A model generated the notes under the pieces. That model was not told the DNA's origin. It saw only the letters and a list, made by a program, of their open reading frames with translations, and searched no databases. A stretch of DNA of 64,000 nt from Eoetvoesia sp035555955 (lineage in GTDB: Bacteria > Pseudomonadota > Gammaproteobacteria > Burkholderiales > Burkholderiaceae_B), in the NCBI RefSeq assembly GCF_035555955.1, contig NZ_DATMGA010000066.1, positions 186,001-250,000 on the forward strand, in the 5' to 3' direction. The number at the start of each line of letters is the position of its first letter. The first letter of the stretch is position 1. The position numbers were made by a program, and so were the translations under genes. Positions 43,644 through 53,269 of the stretch are shown piece after piece.

Positions 43644-44534
43644 GTGGAACGAAAGAAAGCCAGTGATTTTCCCCCCGGTGTCATGAAGTTGTTCGATTTC
43701 TACGTGCACGGCCAGATAGACCGCCGCGAGTTCCTGGAGCGCGCGGCCAAGTTCGCCATCGGCGGCGTCACCGCGACGGCCATGCTCGAAAGCCTGCAGC
43801 CCGATTTTGCGCTGGCCCAGCAAGTGCCCGCCAGCGACCCTCGCGTCCAGACGGAATACCTTGACTACCCCTCCCCTCACGGGTCCGGCCCCATGCGCGG
43901 CTATCTGGCCCGTCCCGCCGGCGAGGCCCAGAAGCTTCCCTGCGTGCTCGTCATCCATGAAAACCGCGGCCTCAATCCGTATATCGAAGACGTGGCGCGC
44001 CGCCTGGCCCTGGAAAACTTCGTGGCCTTCGCACCCGATGCCCTGACGCCCCTGGGCGGCTACCCCGGCGACGAAGACAAGGCCAGGAAGCTGTTCGCCG
44101 AACTCGATCCCGCCAAAAGCCTCCAGGACTTCATCGCCGGTTTCGAATTCCTGAAAACGCGCCCCGAGTGCAGCGGAAAAATCGGGGCGGTGGGCTTTTG
44201 CTGGGGCGGAGGCATGGTCAACACTCTGGCGACGAAGTTGCCCGACCTTGCCGCCGGCGTGCCGTTCTACGGCCGCCAGCCCAGCGCCGAAGACACTGCG
44301 AAAATCAAGGCGCCGCTGCTCATTCACTATGCCGGCCTGGACGAGGCCATCGACGCCGGATGGCCCGCCTTCGAAAAGGCGCTCAAGGCCAACCATATCG
44401 TCTATAAAGAATACATGTATCCCGATGTCCACCACGGCTTCCACAACGACACCACACCGCGCTACGACGAAGCGGCCGCCAAGCTGGCCTGGCTGCGCAC
44501 GCTGGACTTCCTGAACAAGTACCTGCGGATATAA
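43644..44534 (+). CDS. Exported dienelactone hydrolase family protein
   Basis: 296-aa alpha/beta hydrolase. The GTG start has AAGGAG 8 nt upstream. A Tat-like segment DRREFLERAAKFAIGG suggests export, unlike classical cytoplasmic dienelactone hydrolases. Catalytic elements are visible: Cys nucleophile in GAVGFCWGGG, Asp near YAGLDEAID and His in HHGFHNDT. The substrate is unknown. It is followed 30 bp later by the Kef-type antiporter gene on the same strand. Confidence 0.88.
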   Translation: MERKKASDFPPGVMKLFDFYVHGQIDRREFLERAAKFAIGGVTATAMLESLQPDFALAQQVPASDPRVQTEYLDYPSPHGSGPMRGYLARPAGEAQKLPCVLVIHENRGLNPYIEDVARRLALENFVAFAPDALTPLGGYPGDEDKARKLFAELDPAKSLQDFIAGFEFLKTRPECSGKIGAVGFCWGGGMVNTLATKLPDLAAGVPFYGRQPSAEDTAKIKAPLLIHYAGLDEAIDAGWPAFEKALKANHIVYKEYMYPDVHHGFHNDTTPRYDEAAAKLAWLRTLDFLNKYLRI

Positions 44535-44564
44535 CATTCATCATTTTCCAAGGACATACGACTT

Positions 44565-46403
44565 ATGGAAGGCGCAAGCCTGTTGCCATTGGCGGTGGTT
44601 TATCTTGGCGCGGGCGTCATCGCCGTTCCCATAGCCCGAAGATTCGGCCTGGGATCCGTGCTTGGCTATCTGCTGGCCGGCGTGCTCATCGGGCCGTTCA
44701 CGCTGCACCTGGTCAGCAACCACGCCGGAGTCATGCACTTCGCCGAGTTCGGCGTCGTCATCATGCTTTTCCTCATCGGCATGGAGGTTCGCCCGTCCAG
44801 GCTCTGGGCCATGCGCGGCCTGCTGTTCGGGCTGGGCGGCGCCCAGGTTCTGGCAACCGGCCTGGCGCTGGCCGCCGCCATCATGGCGCTGGGGCCGGGA
44901 TGGCGCGCCGCCCTGGCGCTGGGCTTCATCCTTGCACTGTCGTCCACGGCGGTGGTCCTGCAAACCTTCGCCGAACGCGGGCTGCAGCACACGGCTGCCG
45001 GCACCGCCACCTTCGGCATCCTGCTGTTCCAGGACATCTGCACCATTCCCATGTTCGCGGCCCTGCCCCTGCTGGCCGCCGATGGCGCCCTTTCGGCCGT
45101 CGAGCCCGGCGGCCACGGCGTGCTGGCCGGGCTGCCTTCCTGGGTGCACGCCCTGGCCGTTCTGGCAGCAATGGCCATCATTGTCGTGGCGGGGCGCTAC
45201 CTGACCCGCCCGGCATTCCGCTTCATCGCCAACTCGCACGCGCGCGAAATCTTCACCGCGTCCGCCTTGCTGCTGGTGATCGCGGTCACCCTGCTCATGG
45301 AAGCCGTCGGCCTGTCGTCCGCGCTGGGCGCCTTCCTGGCCGGCGTGGTGCTCGCCGACAGCGAATACCGGCGCGAGCTCGAAAGCGACATCGAACCTTT
45401 TCGCGGATTGCTGCTCGGGCTGTTCTTCATCTCGGTCGGGGTGGGATTGAACCTGGGGTTCATCGCCGCCCATCTGGCCTTGCTGGCAGCCCTGGTCGCC
45501 GGCCTCATGGCCGTCAAGTTCGTGGTGGTGTTCGCCGTTGCCAGGGCATTTCACGTGGACGGCCGCTCGGCATCGCTGACCGCCGCAGCGCTGTCCCAGG
45601 GCAGCGAATTCGCCTTCGTCATGCTGGGCGTCGCCACAGCTGCGGGCATCATCCCCGAACAGACAGCCGTTCTGGCCACGGCCACCGTGGCCATCTCGAT
45701 GGCGCTTACGCCGCTGGCGCTCATTGCCTACAAACGCTGGTGCTCGCACAACCTTTCTTCGGCGCCGGAACCCGAAAACGAAGCCTTCGACACCCGCCCC
45801 GACGTCATCGTCGCCGGCTTCGGACGCTTCGGGCAAATCGCCGCCCGGCTCCTCATCGTCAACGGCTTCAAAACCTCGACGCTCGACGCCAGCGCCGAAC
45901 AGGTCGAACTGGTCCGGCGCTTCGGACGCCGGGTGTACTACGGCGACGCGACCAGGCTCGACCTGCTCAAGGCCTCGGGCGCCGCAGACGCCAAGCTGCT
46001 CATCGTGGCCATCGACGACAGGGACCAGGCCGAAGCCCTTGTCGAAGTGGCGACCCGCCATTTTCCCAATCTGAAGATACTGGCGCGCGCCTACGACAGG
46101 CGCCATGCCTACCGCCTGCTGGACAAGGGCGCGCACGGCATCGAGCGGGAAACCTTCGAGGCCAGCCTGGCATTGGGCGCCCAGGCTCTGAAGTCGCTGG
46201 GTTTCAAAGACTCGCAAGCCCAGCGCGCGGCGCATTTGTTCCGCAGGCATGACGCCAACGTGTTCCAGAAGCTCGCTCCCCTTTGGAAGGATGAAGAGCG
46301 GTTCATCATTGCCAGCCGCGAAAGCAGCGACCGCATGAACGATCTGTTGGCGGCGGACATCCAGGCCATGCTGAACGAAGACTCCGGCACGCCCGGCGCA
46401 TAG
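44565..46403 (+). CDS. Kef-type K+/H+ antiporter
   Basis: 612-aa monovalent cation:proton antiporter-2 protein. About 12 transmembrane helices of the Na/H exchanger fold (residues 1-390) are followed by a cytosolic RCK/TrkA-N domain with the Rossmann motif VIVAGFGRFGQIAARLL near residue 413. Such proteins release K+ and acidify the cytoplasm during electrophile stress, gated by glutathione adducts. It is similar in length to KefB and KefC; no KefF/KefG ancillary gene is next to it. Confidence 0.9.
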   Translation: MEGASLLPLAVVYLGAGVIAVPIARRFGLGSVLGYLLAGVLIGPFTLHLVSNHAGVMHFAEFGVVIMLFLIGMEVRPSRLWAMRGLLFGLGGAQVLATGLALAAAIMALGPGWRAALALGFILALSSTAVVLQTFAERGLQHTAAGTATFGILLFQDICTIPMFAALPLLAADGALSAVEPGGHGVLAGLPSWVHALAVLAAMAIIVVAGRYLTRPAFRFIANSHAREIFTASALLLVIAVTLLMEAVGLSSALGAFLAGVVLADSEYRRELESDIEPFRGLLLGLFFISVGVGLNLGFIAAHLALLAALVAGLMAVKFVVVFAVARAFHVDGRSASLTAAALSQGSEFAFVMLGVATAAGIIPEQTAVLATATVAISMALTPLALIAYKRWCSHNLSSAPEPENEAFDTRPDVIVAGFGRFGQIAARLLIVNGFKTSTLDASAEQVELVRRFGRRVYYGDATRLDLLKASGAADAKLLIVAIDDRDQAEALVEVATRHFPNLKILARAYDRRHAYRLLDKGAHGIERETFEASLALGAQALKSLGFKDSQAQRAAHLFRRHDANVFQKLAPLWKDEERFIIASRESSDRMNDLLAADIQAMLNEDSGTPGA

Positions 46404-46624
46404 CCGGCTGCTGCCAGCGGCTCCGCGCCAACGCGGCCGCGAAACGCAGCCGGATGCCGGGGCAGCAGGCAAGCGGGCCATGGGCCGATGCGGCGCTGCC
46501 TCCCGGCTTGTCTTGTTCCGCGTCCGGGGTCATAATTTTTACGTGCCGGGCCTGGTCAGGCAGGGCTTTCGCGCCCCGCAAGACTACCGGACCCGCGACG
46601 CGCCAACCTTTTTTGCGAGTTTCA

Positions 46625-47569
46625 ATGAAATACGTTGATTACTACAAAGCGCTCGGCCTGGAACGCAATGCTTCCCAGGCAGACATAAAAAAGGCCTACC
46701 GCCAAATGGCCCACAAATACCATCCCGATGTATCCAAAGAGGCCGGAGCCGAGGAAAAGTTCAAGGAGATCGCCGAAGCCTACGCAACACTCAAGGACCC
46801 CGAAAAACGCGCCGCCTACGACAACCTGGGCACCTACGGCCAGGGCGAGGAATTCGTGCCGCCGCATCAATGGCAGGAACAGTTCCATGAATCCGCCTCC
46901 GGCTTTTCCGACGTCGACCTTGCCGACCTGCTGGCGGCGTTCGCGCAGGCCCAGCGCTCCGAACAGCAGCACCGCGCGCAGCGGCCCATGCATGGCCAGG
47001 ACTTCGAGGTTCCCCTGCCCATCACGCTCGAGCAAATTTACGCCGGCGCCGAAACCGAGATCAGTATTGCCGTGCCCGAGTACGACAAGCAAGGGCTGCT
47101 GCATCGCGTGCCGCATACCTTCCGGGTCAATATCCCCAAGGGGGCGTCCGACGGCCAGCGCCTGCGCTTGCCGGGCAAAGGCGGTACAGGCCTGAACGGC
47201 GGAAAGCCAGGTGATCTATACCTGATCATGAAAGTCCAGCCCCACCCGCTTTACCGTGTCGATGGCCGCGACCTGTACATGGACCTGCCCCTGGCCCCGT
47301 GGGAAGCCGTGCTCGGCGCCACCATCGAACTGCCCACACTAGGGGGCGCGGTGGAAATGACCATTCCGCCCAATACCTCGGCCGGCCGCAAGCTGCGTCT
47401 GTCCAGGCGCGGCCTGCCGGCAGGCGCGACGCAGGGCGACCTGTACGCGATCGTTCACATCGAGGTGCCCAAGACCACGACCGAGCGCGAGCGTGAACTC
47501 TACAGCCAGCTAGCCGCCGCTTCCAGTTTCAAGCCGCGCGCGCAAGCCAACGCAGGAGCAAAATCATGA
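46625..47569 (+). CDS. cbpA: Curved DNA-binding protein / DnaJ-type co-chaperone CbpA
   Basis: 314-aa DnaJ-like protein. The J domain has the HPD motif (AHKYHPDVSKE, about residue 33), a linker (residues 75-125) replaces the Gly/Phe and zinc domains, then two C-terminal substrate-binding domains. It stimulates DnaK and can bind curved DNA. It is coupled to its inhibitor gene cbpM by a 4-bp overlap. Confidence 0.93.
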   Translation: MKYVDYYKALGLERNASQADIKKAYRQMAHKYHPDVSKEAGAEEKFKEIAEAYATLKDPEKRAAYDNLGTYGQGEEFVPPHQWQEQFHESASGFSDVDLADLLAAFAQAQRSEQQHRAQRPMHGQDFEVPLPITLEQIYAGAETEISIAVPEYDKQGLLHRVPHTFRVNIPKGASDGQRLRLPGKGGTGLNGGKPGDLYLIMKVQPHPLYRVDGRDLYMDLPLAPWEAVLGATIELPTLGGAVEMTIPPNTSAGRKLRLSRRGLPAGATQGDLYAIVHIEVPKTTTERERELYSQLAAASSFKPRAQANAGAKS

Positions 47570-47907
47570 CCCTCTCCACGACCACCCTGTCCCTGACCGA
47601 AAGCGTCTGGCTCAACGATTCGGACATCTGCTCCCTGGCGCATATCGTCGAAGTATCGGGACTGGCCGAACAGGACATCATGGATCTGGTGGAAACCGGC
47701 ATCCTCGAACCCGCCAAGGCCGACCCGGGCAATTATTTCTTTCGTACCGATTGCGTCGCCATAGCCCGCACCGCGCGCCGGCTGCGCGATGATTTCGAAC
47801 TCAACCCCAACGGCCTGGCCCTGGCCCTGAACCTGCTGCAGCGCGTATCGCAGCTCGAGCAGGAACTGGCAAGCCTGCGCGCCATGACTGGCGGCCGCCG
47901 AAAATAG
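47566..47907 (+). CDS. cbpM: CbpA modulator CbpM
   Basis: 113-aa MerR-like helical protein that binds the CbpA J domain and inhibits it. Features include VSGLAEQDIMDLVETGIL and a C-terminal helix (LLQRVSQLEQELASLRAM). The ATG overlaps the cbpA stop. The cbpA-cbpM order is standard. Confidence 0.9.
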   Translation: MTLSTTTLSLTESVWLNDSDICSLAHIVEVSGLAEQDIMDLVETGILEPAKADPGNYFFRTDCVAIARTARRLRDDFELNPNGLALALNLLQRVSQLEQELASLRAMTGGRRK

Positions 47908-47990
47908 ACAAGATGTGTGCGGCCCCCATAGCGTGCAACGCCGCATGGCGAGTCCAGGCGCCGAAGATAAGGATCAGAATTGGCCAGGCC

Positions 47991-48971
47991 CTAGACCAGA
48001 TGCCCGCGCCCGTGCGGTGAATCCAGGTCCAGCACGGGCCCCAGCGGGACGATGCCGTTGGGATTGATGGTTGGATGGCTGCGGTAATAATGCTGCTTGA
48101 TGTGCTGGAAATTCACGGTTTCGGCGATGCCCGGCCATTGATACAGCTCACGCAAATAGCCGCCCAGGTTGGGATAGTCGGCAATGCGCCGCATATTGCA
48201 CTTGAAGTGGCTGTAGTACACCGCATCGAAGCGTATCAATGTCGTGAACAGGCGCCAGTCGGCTTCGGTGACGCGGTCGCCCACCAGATAGCGCTGGGTG
48301 GCCAGCCGCTCTTCGAGCTCGTCCAGCGCCGCGAACAAATTGGCGACTTCGCCTTCGTACACGTTCTGGTCGGTCGCAAAGCCCGCCTTGTACACGCCGT
48401 TGTTGACGGCATCGTAAACCCGGGCATTGATGGCGTCGATCTGCCCCAGCAGGGAGCTGGGCGCATAATCGCCCGGCGCCGCGCCCACTGCGTCGAAGGC
48501 GCTGTTCAGCATCCGGATGATTTCCGACGATTCGTTGTTGACGATGGTTTCGCGCTTCAGGTCCCACAGCACGGGCACTGTGACGCGGCCGCTGTATTCG
48601 GGCACGGCCCGGCAATAGATTTCGTAAAGGTAGCGGGCATTGGACACGGGGTCGGCGATGACGCCGGGCGCGGGTTCGAACGTCCAGCCGTGATCGCCCA
48701 TGTACGGATTGACCGCCGAAACCCCTATGATGTTTTCCAGCCCTTTGAGCCTGCGCAGTATCAAGGTGCGGTGCGCCCATGGGCAGGCCCATGAAACGTA
48801 TAAGTGATAGCGGCCTGGCTCGGCGGCGAAACCTGGTTCGCCGCTTGGCCCGGCACTGCCGTCCGGCGTGATCCAGTTGCGGAACTGGGTGTCGCTGCGA
48901 ATGAATTTGCCACCGCTTTTCGAGGTGTCGTACCACCGGTCCACCCATTCGCCGTTGACCAGCAAACCCAT
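47991..48971 (-). CDS. yqjG: Glutathionyl-hydroquinone reductase (YqjG/Ecm4 type)
   Basis: 326-aa Xi-class GST that reduces glutathionyl-hydroquinones. The catalytic Cys is in VSWACPWAHRTLI; VPVLWDLKRETIVNNESSEI is the glutathione site, and the NPNGIVPLGP end is typical. An AGGAGA ribosome site supports the start. Conserved in quinone and chlorophenol metabolism. Confidence 0.93.
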   Translation of the reverse strand: MGLLVNGEWVDRWYDTSKSGGKFIRSDTQFRNWITPDGSAGPSGEPGFAAEPGRYHLYVSWACPWAHRTLILRRLKGLENIIGVSAVNPYMGDHGWTFEPAPGVIADPVSNARYLYEIYCRAVPEYSGRVTVPVLWDLKRETIVNNESSEIIRMLNSAFDAVGAAPGDYAPSSLLGQIDAINARVYDAVNNGVYKAGFATDQNVYEGEVANLFAALDELEERLATQRYLVGDRVTEADWRLFTTLIRFDAVYYSHFKCNMRRIADYPNLGGYLRELYQWPGIAETVNFQHIKQHYYRSHPTINPNGIVPLGPVLDLDSPHGRGHLV

Positions 48972-49102
48972 TTTTTTCTCCTGTTGTGTCGATTCCGGAC
49001 CTTGCGCGGCAATCCCGTCAGGATCGGTTCGGCGAAGCCGGACGCGGTGCATGAACGCGGATTACGCCATTGCAGCAAAAGCCGCCTGCCCAGCAATTTG
49101 AT

Positions 49103-49399
49103 TCAGATTTGCTCGAACCGGTCGAAATGCCTTTCGGTGAGCACTTCCGTGCTTTGCACCTCGGCCACCCTGGCGGCCGGAGGCCCCGTCAGCAGCCAGG
49201 ATAGCATGCGGTCGACCTGGTCGTGCGGACCCTGCAGCAGCGCCTCGACGGAATTGTCGTCATTGTTGCGCACCCAGCCGGTAATACCCATGGAGTGGGC
49301 CTGGCGCACGGTGGCTGCCCGGAAGCCGACGCCTTGCACGCGGCCGGTTATCCGCACCGAGACGGTTTCTATGTGGCGGGTTTCGGCGAGTTTTTTCAT
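49103..49399 (-). CDS. acyP: Acylphosphatase
   Basis: 98-aa acylphosphatase hydrolysing acyl phosphates. The active-site Arg is in VRITGRVQGVGFRAATVRQA; Asn is in GITGWVRNNDDNSVEALLQG. The length is typical. It lies alone between the YqjG-type reductase and the substrate-binding protein on the same strand. Confidence 0.92.
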   Translation of the reverse strand: MKKLAETRHIETVSVRITGRVQGVGFRAATVRQAHSMGITGWVRNNDDNSVEALLQGPHDQVDRMLSWLLTGPPAARVAEVQSTEVLTERHFDRFEQI

Positions 49400-49460
49400 G
49401 AGGCAGAGTATACCGCCGCCCCGGCAAAGCGGCGCCGCACCGCCCGCCGATGCACCCGCC

Positions 49461-50630
49461 TTATGGCTTTACGTAGGTCCAATGGCCTTTTCGCATTTGC
49501 CCCAGCATGAGGGCGCTGGAATCCAGGCCGGCATGGTCTTGCGGCGTCATGCTGTAGCGTCCGCGCGCGCCGTCGTAGTTGTGTATGCTTTCGATCGCGT
49601 CCCGCAAGGCGGCCCGGAATTCGGGTGTGCCGGGCTTGGCTTTTTTCAGCGCGACAGGAGCGGCCTCGGCGATGAGCTGGGTGGCATCCCAGGCTCCGGC
49701 GGCAAAGATGTTGGACGTGCCCTTGCCGTATTTGCCGTCGTACAGTGCAACGAATTTTTCGACGCCCTTTTTGGCCGAATACGAATCAGGGACCTGATTC
49801 ACGCCCATGACGGCCGCGAACGGCGCGTAGATGCCTTCGGCATCGGCCCCGGATATTTTCAGGAAATCTCCAAAGGTCGCACCCAGCGTGACGTAGATGT
49901 CTTTTTTGTAGCCGCGCTTGCGCAGCTCGAGCACCGGCGTGGCCGCCCCGCCGCCCGAACCGGCGATGAGGACGGCATCGGGATTCTTGGACAGCATTTT
50001 CAGGACCTGCGAGGTCACCGAGGTATCGGGGCGGGCGTAGCGCTCGGCCGCGACCAGTTCGATGCCCTTGGCCGGGCTGTCGGGCGAGCTCAGGTAGCGG
50101 CGCGTAAGCTTTTCCCATTGGTCGCCGTAGCCGTCCGAGAAGCCGATGAAGGCCAGCTTCTTGACGTGGGTATGCGCCATTTGCGCGAAAAGCGGATTCG
50201 CTTCGTGCTCGTCGTTGGTGGTGGTTTTGAATACCCAGTGCCGCTGGGCGTCCATGGGCTGCACCAGCGAGTTGGTGGGGCCCTGGGTGATATTGGGCGT
50301 CTTGCCTTCGGCCACGACGGGAATGAGAGCCATGGCCGAGGGAGTGACGGTGGGCCCGATGATGGCATCGACCTTGTCGTCGGTGATCAGGCGGCGGGCG
50401 TTCTTGACCGCCGTGGTGGCGTCGCCGCCGTCGTCGAAGAACAGATAGTTGATTTTCTGGCCCGCAACCTCGGTGGGCCCAAGCAGCACGCCGTTCTTTT
50501 CGAAGATGCCCAGCGAAGCCGCCGGGCCGGTGGTCGACAGAATGACGCCGATGTTGATGTCGGCCTGGGCCGAGGCCGCGCAGGCCAGCAGACTTGCCGC
50601 GGCAAGGTATTTGAGCCTGAAATATTGCAT
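49461..50630 (-). CDS. ABC transporter substrate-binding protein (LivK/aromatic type)
   Basis: 389-aa periplasmic-binding protein of the branched-chain amino acid family (Peripla_BP_6). Sec signal ends SAQA, and the mature protein starts DINIGVILSTTGPAASLG. Members of this family in aromatic-degradation loci carry aromatic acids. It is divergent from the IclR regulator, with a palindromic operator between. Permease genes are not adjacent; livHMGF lies 10 kb away and may use a different binding protein. Confidence 0.88.
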   Translation of the reverse strand: MQYFRLKYLAAASLLACAASAQADINIGVILSTTGPAASLGIFEKNGVLLGPTEVAGQKINYLFFDDGGDATTAVKNARRLITDDKVDAIIGPTVTPSAMALIPVVAEGKTPNITQGPTNSLVQPMDAQRHWVFKTTTNDEHEANPLFAQMAHTHVKKLAFIGFSDGYGDQWEKLTRRYLSSPDSPAKGIELVAAERYARPDTSVTSQVLKMLSKNPDAVLIAGSGGGAATPVLELRKRGYKKDIYVTLGATFGDFLKISGADAEGIYAPFAAVMGVNQVPDSYSAKKGVEKFVALYDGKYGKGTSNIFAAGAWDATQLIAEAAPVALKKAKPGTPEFRAALRDAIESIHNYDGARGRYSMTPQDHAGLDSSALMLGQMRKGHWTYVKP

Positions 50631-50697
50631 GGTTTGTCTCCGTTGACGTTGGAATTTATCGAGTGGCATGCCGCTTGGCCGGCTCATAATTATTTAA

Positions 50698-50727
50698 TTA
50701 TCACAATTTGATAATATAATTGAAATA
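50698..50727. promoter_or_regulatory. Candidate IclR operator
   Basis: Perfect inverted repeat TTATCA-CAATT-TGATAA (50698-50714), continuing into GATAATATAATTGAAAT. A very AT-rich patch in otherwise GC-rich DNA, between the substrate-binding protein and iclR genes; related sequence occurs at 53190 and 53235. Confidence 0.55.
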
Positions 50728-50862
50728 CTAAAAAATCAATCAGAAAATTTCCTAAAAAATAATACAGATCGAGAATCAAACTCGGGCAAGCGCAATTACA
50801 ATCGTCGCATTATCACCATATAAAATGAACGCTCAAAAGCGTTTGCACTTTCGAGGGGCCTC

Positions 50863-51612
50863 ATGTCCAGTCTTGCCAAAATGCTGTCCATTCTCGATCT
50901 GTTCACCGTCGAGGCCCCGCTGTGGTCAGCTGAAGGCATCGCCGACGAAATCGGCTGCTCGGCGCCCACCAGCTACCGCTACCTTCGGGAGCTGGTGGGC
51001 GCGGGGCTGCTGCTGCGCCTGGGCAACGGCCACTACACGCTCGGCCCGCGCATCATCACGCTGGACTATCAGCTGCGCACCACCGATCTCTATTACGCTG
51101 CGGGCCAGCCGCTCATGAGCGCCCTGGCCGAGCAAACCGACTGCGACTGCGTCATGACCCGGCTGTTCGACGAGGAAATCATCGACACCCATCGGGAATC
51201 CGGGCCCAACAGCCTGCGCCTGGCGTACGGGCGCGGGCGTTCCCGGCCGCTGTTTCTCGGCGCGGCGCCCAAGGTGATCCTGGCCACCCTGCCCAAGGCC
51301 AGGCTCAGGCGCCTGTACGAAAACCACGCCCAGGAACTGGCGGAGTTTCCTTTGTCGGCCAACTGGGAAATTTTTTGGGAAACGCTGCAAAAAACCCGCA
51401 AGGCCGGGCATTATTTGTCGAAGGGCGAACTCGAACCCAGCGTCGGCGCCATCGCCGTGCCGTTCTTCGACGAAGGGCCCCAGGCCGTCGGCGCCCTGGC
51501 ACTGGTGATCCCGGCGCGCCGGATCGAATTCATGAACTACGACAAGCTGCTGGAACTGCTGGCGGCCACCGCCCGCCAATTGAGCCAGAACGTGCGGCGC
51601 GAGCAAAAATAA
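50863..51612 (+). CDS. IclR-family transcriptional regulator
   Basis: 249-aa regulator. Winged helix at residues 1-65 (LFTVEAPLWSAEGIADEIGC), then an IclR effector domain with GRSRPLFLGAAPKVILATLPK. It likely responds to an aromatic acid and controls the divergent binding protein plus the hydroxylase and VOC genes, which share AT-rich repeat elements. The ligand is not predictable. Confidence 0.9.
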   Translation: MSSLAKMLSILDLFTVEAPLWSAEGIADEIGCSAPTSYRYLRELVGAGLLLRLGNGHYTLGPRIITLDYQLRTTDLYYAAGQPLMSALAEQTDCDCVMTRLFDEEIIDTHRESGPNSLRLAYGRGRSRPLFLGAAPKVILATLPKARLRRLYENHAQELAEFPLSANWEIFWETLQKTRKAGHYLSKGELEPSVGAIAVPFFDEGPQAVGALALVIPARRIEFMNYDKLLELLAATARQLSQNVRREQK

Positions 51613-51688
51613 GCTGGCATCGCCTGGCTCGCCATAAGCACCTGAAAGCCGGGGCCGACGCGGCGCATGGGCTTTTAAAAAAGCGGAC

Positions 51689-53155
51689 TCAACCCAGCCG
51701 GGACCACAACCGCCTGAGTTCCTGCGGCGTATTGGCGGTGCCCAGCAAGTAGCGGTCGGGGCGGACAACCACCATGCCCGCTCCCAGGGCATCCAGCCAG
51801 TCTGCAATGGCCGGCTCGTTCGCCGGCACCAGCACAGGCTTCATCACCGCCGCCGTACACGCCGCCTTGAGTTCGTCGTCGATCAGGCCAGGCTGGGCCA
51901 CTACGTAAAAATTCATGCCGACCTTGTCGTCCATATAGCTGCCATCGCGCAGCAAAGGCTGCCAGGAAAGCGTGCCGGCCCCGCCCTGCGCATCGTTCAG
52001 GGCGCTGGCACCCAATGCGGGGGTGATGCTGCGCAAGAGCTCGGGACCCTGCGCGAATTGCTGGTCGCGCTCTTGCACCTGCGCACCGTCGGTTGCCTGG
52101 ATGAGCCTGCCCAGCCGGACGGCCAGCCTGATGTATTCGGCGACATGCGGGTGTCGTTCGGCCTGATAGGTATCGAGCAGGCTGGAGGCGCAGCGGCCCG
52201 AGACGACCGCCTGGAGCTTCCAGGCCAGGTTGGCGGCGTCGCGGACGCCGGCGCACATGCCCTGGCCCAGGAACGGCGGCGTCTGATGCGCGGCATCCCC
52301 GGCCAGCAACATGCGGCCCTTGCGCCAATTCTGGGCGATGACGGAATGGAAGGTATACACGGCGCCGCGCTCGATGTCGGCCTCGTCGGGAGAGATCCAT
52401 GACTCGACCAAGGGCCAGATGTTCTCGGGGCGCGAGATCTCGGCCACGTTGTCGCCGGGCATCAGCATGATTTCCCAGCGCCGGCGGTTTCCAACCCCGC
52501 GGACGTAGGTGGCGGGGCGTCTGGGATTGCAGAACTGTATGCTGAAATCGCCCAGGGATCTCGGCCAGGGGCCTTTGAGAATGGCATCGAATACCAGCCA
52601 TTTTTCGTGCAGGCCAAGATCTTCGAGCTCGGAGCCGATAAGCCGCCGCACAAGGGAGCGCGCGCCATCGCATCCCACCACGTAGCGGGCGTCCAGGCTG
52701 GCGAGCCGGCCATTGCAGACATCTTCGTACCGCAGTGTGAGGTGGGTATCGTGTTCGTCCACGGCATAGACGTCGCAGCCCAGCTTGACCTGTACGCCAC
52801 GCCTGTCGTGCAATCGTTCGCGCAAGAGACGTTCGAGGTCGGGCTGGTGAAAGCGATAGCTGGGGTGCCAGCCCTGCGAGCCGACTTCCATCGGCCTGGG
52901 CCAGTCGACCAGCAGCTTCCCGTTGGGATCCACGAACTTCATGCCGGGCGAAACATGGCAATAATCCAGCAGTTGCGGGGTAATGCCCGCTTCCTGGAAG
53001 ACCCGCATGGTTTCGCCATCGAAATGCACGGCGCGGGGCAACGGGAAGATTTCCGTCGCCCGGTCGAACGCCGCCACGGACAGCCCCAGCTTGCCCAGCA
53101 AATTGGCCAGGGTGGCTCCGACCGGCCCCAAACCGATGATGGCTACATCCAGCAT
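51689..53155 (-). CDS. FAD-dependent aromatic hydroxylase (MhpA-like)
   Basis: 488-aa class A flavoprotein monooxygenase. FAD motif GLGPVGATLANLLGKLG at the N-terminus; VGCDGARSLVRRL (DG motif) and GRMLLAGDAAHQTPPFLGQG (GD motif). It resembles 3-(3-hydroxyphenyl)propionate hydroxylases, which add an ortho hydroxyl using NADH and O2. It is divergent from the VOC gene, which may encode a ring-cleavage-type enzyme. The exact substrate is open. Confidence 0.88.
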   Translation of the reverse strand: MLDVAIIGLGPVGATLANLLGKLGLSVAAFDRATEIFPLPRAVHFDGETMRVFQEAGITPQLLDYCHVSPGMKFVDPNGKLLVDWPRPMEVGSQGWHPSYRFHQPDLERLLRERLHDRRGVQVKLGCDVYAVDEHDTHLTLRYEDVCNGRLASLDARYVVGCDGARSLVRRLIGSELEDLGLHEKWLVFDAILKGPWPRSLGDFSIQFCNPRRPATYVRGVGNRRRWEIMLMPGDNVAEISRPENIWPLVESWISPDEADIERGAVYTFHSVIAQNWRKGRMLLAGDAAHQTPPFLGQGMCAGVRDAANLAWKLQAVVSGRCASSLLDTYQAERHPHVAEYIRLAVRLGRLIQATDGAQVQERDQQFAQGPELLRSITPALGASALNDAQGGAGTLSWQPLLRDGSYMDDKVGMNFYVVAQPGLIDDELKAACTAAVMKPVLVPANEPAIADWLDALGAGMVVVRPDRYLLGTANTPQELRRLWSRLG

Positions 53156-53180
53156 GCGAGTCTCCTTGATTTCATAAATA

Positions 53181-53250
53181 TCATTATACGATAATTTAAT
53201 AAAATTTAAAGGTGGATTTATTTTATAAAAATAGGATAATATTGAAAAAT
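53181..53250. promoter_or_regulatory. AT-rich repeat elements between hydroxylase and VOC genes
   Basis: Contains ATTAT-ACG-ATAAT and two copies of GATAATWT-type sequence (GATAATTTAAT at 53190 and GATAATATTGAAAAAT at 53235), similar to the putative operator at 50698. Probably a shared regulator site for the divergent promoters. Confidence 0.45.
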
Positions 53251-53269
53251 GATAAATATGGAGACCACC

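Noticed and set aside
44541..46481. 646-codon minus-strand open frame opposite the Kef antiporter
   Set aside because: Gln/Gly/His-rich, with no domain; the plus-strand protein has full family motifs.
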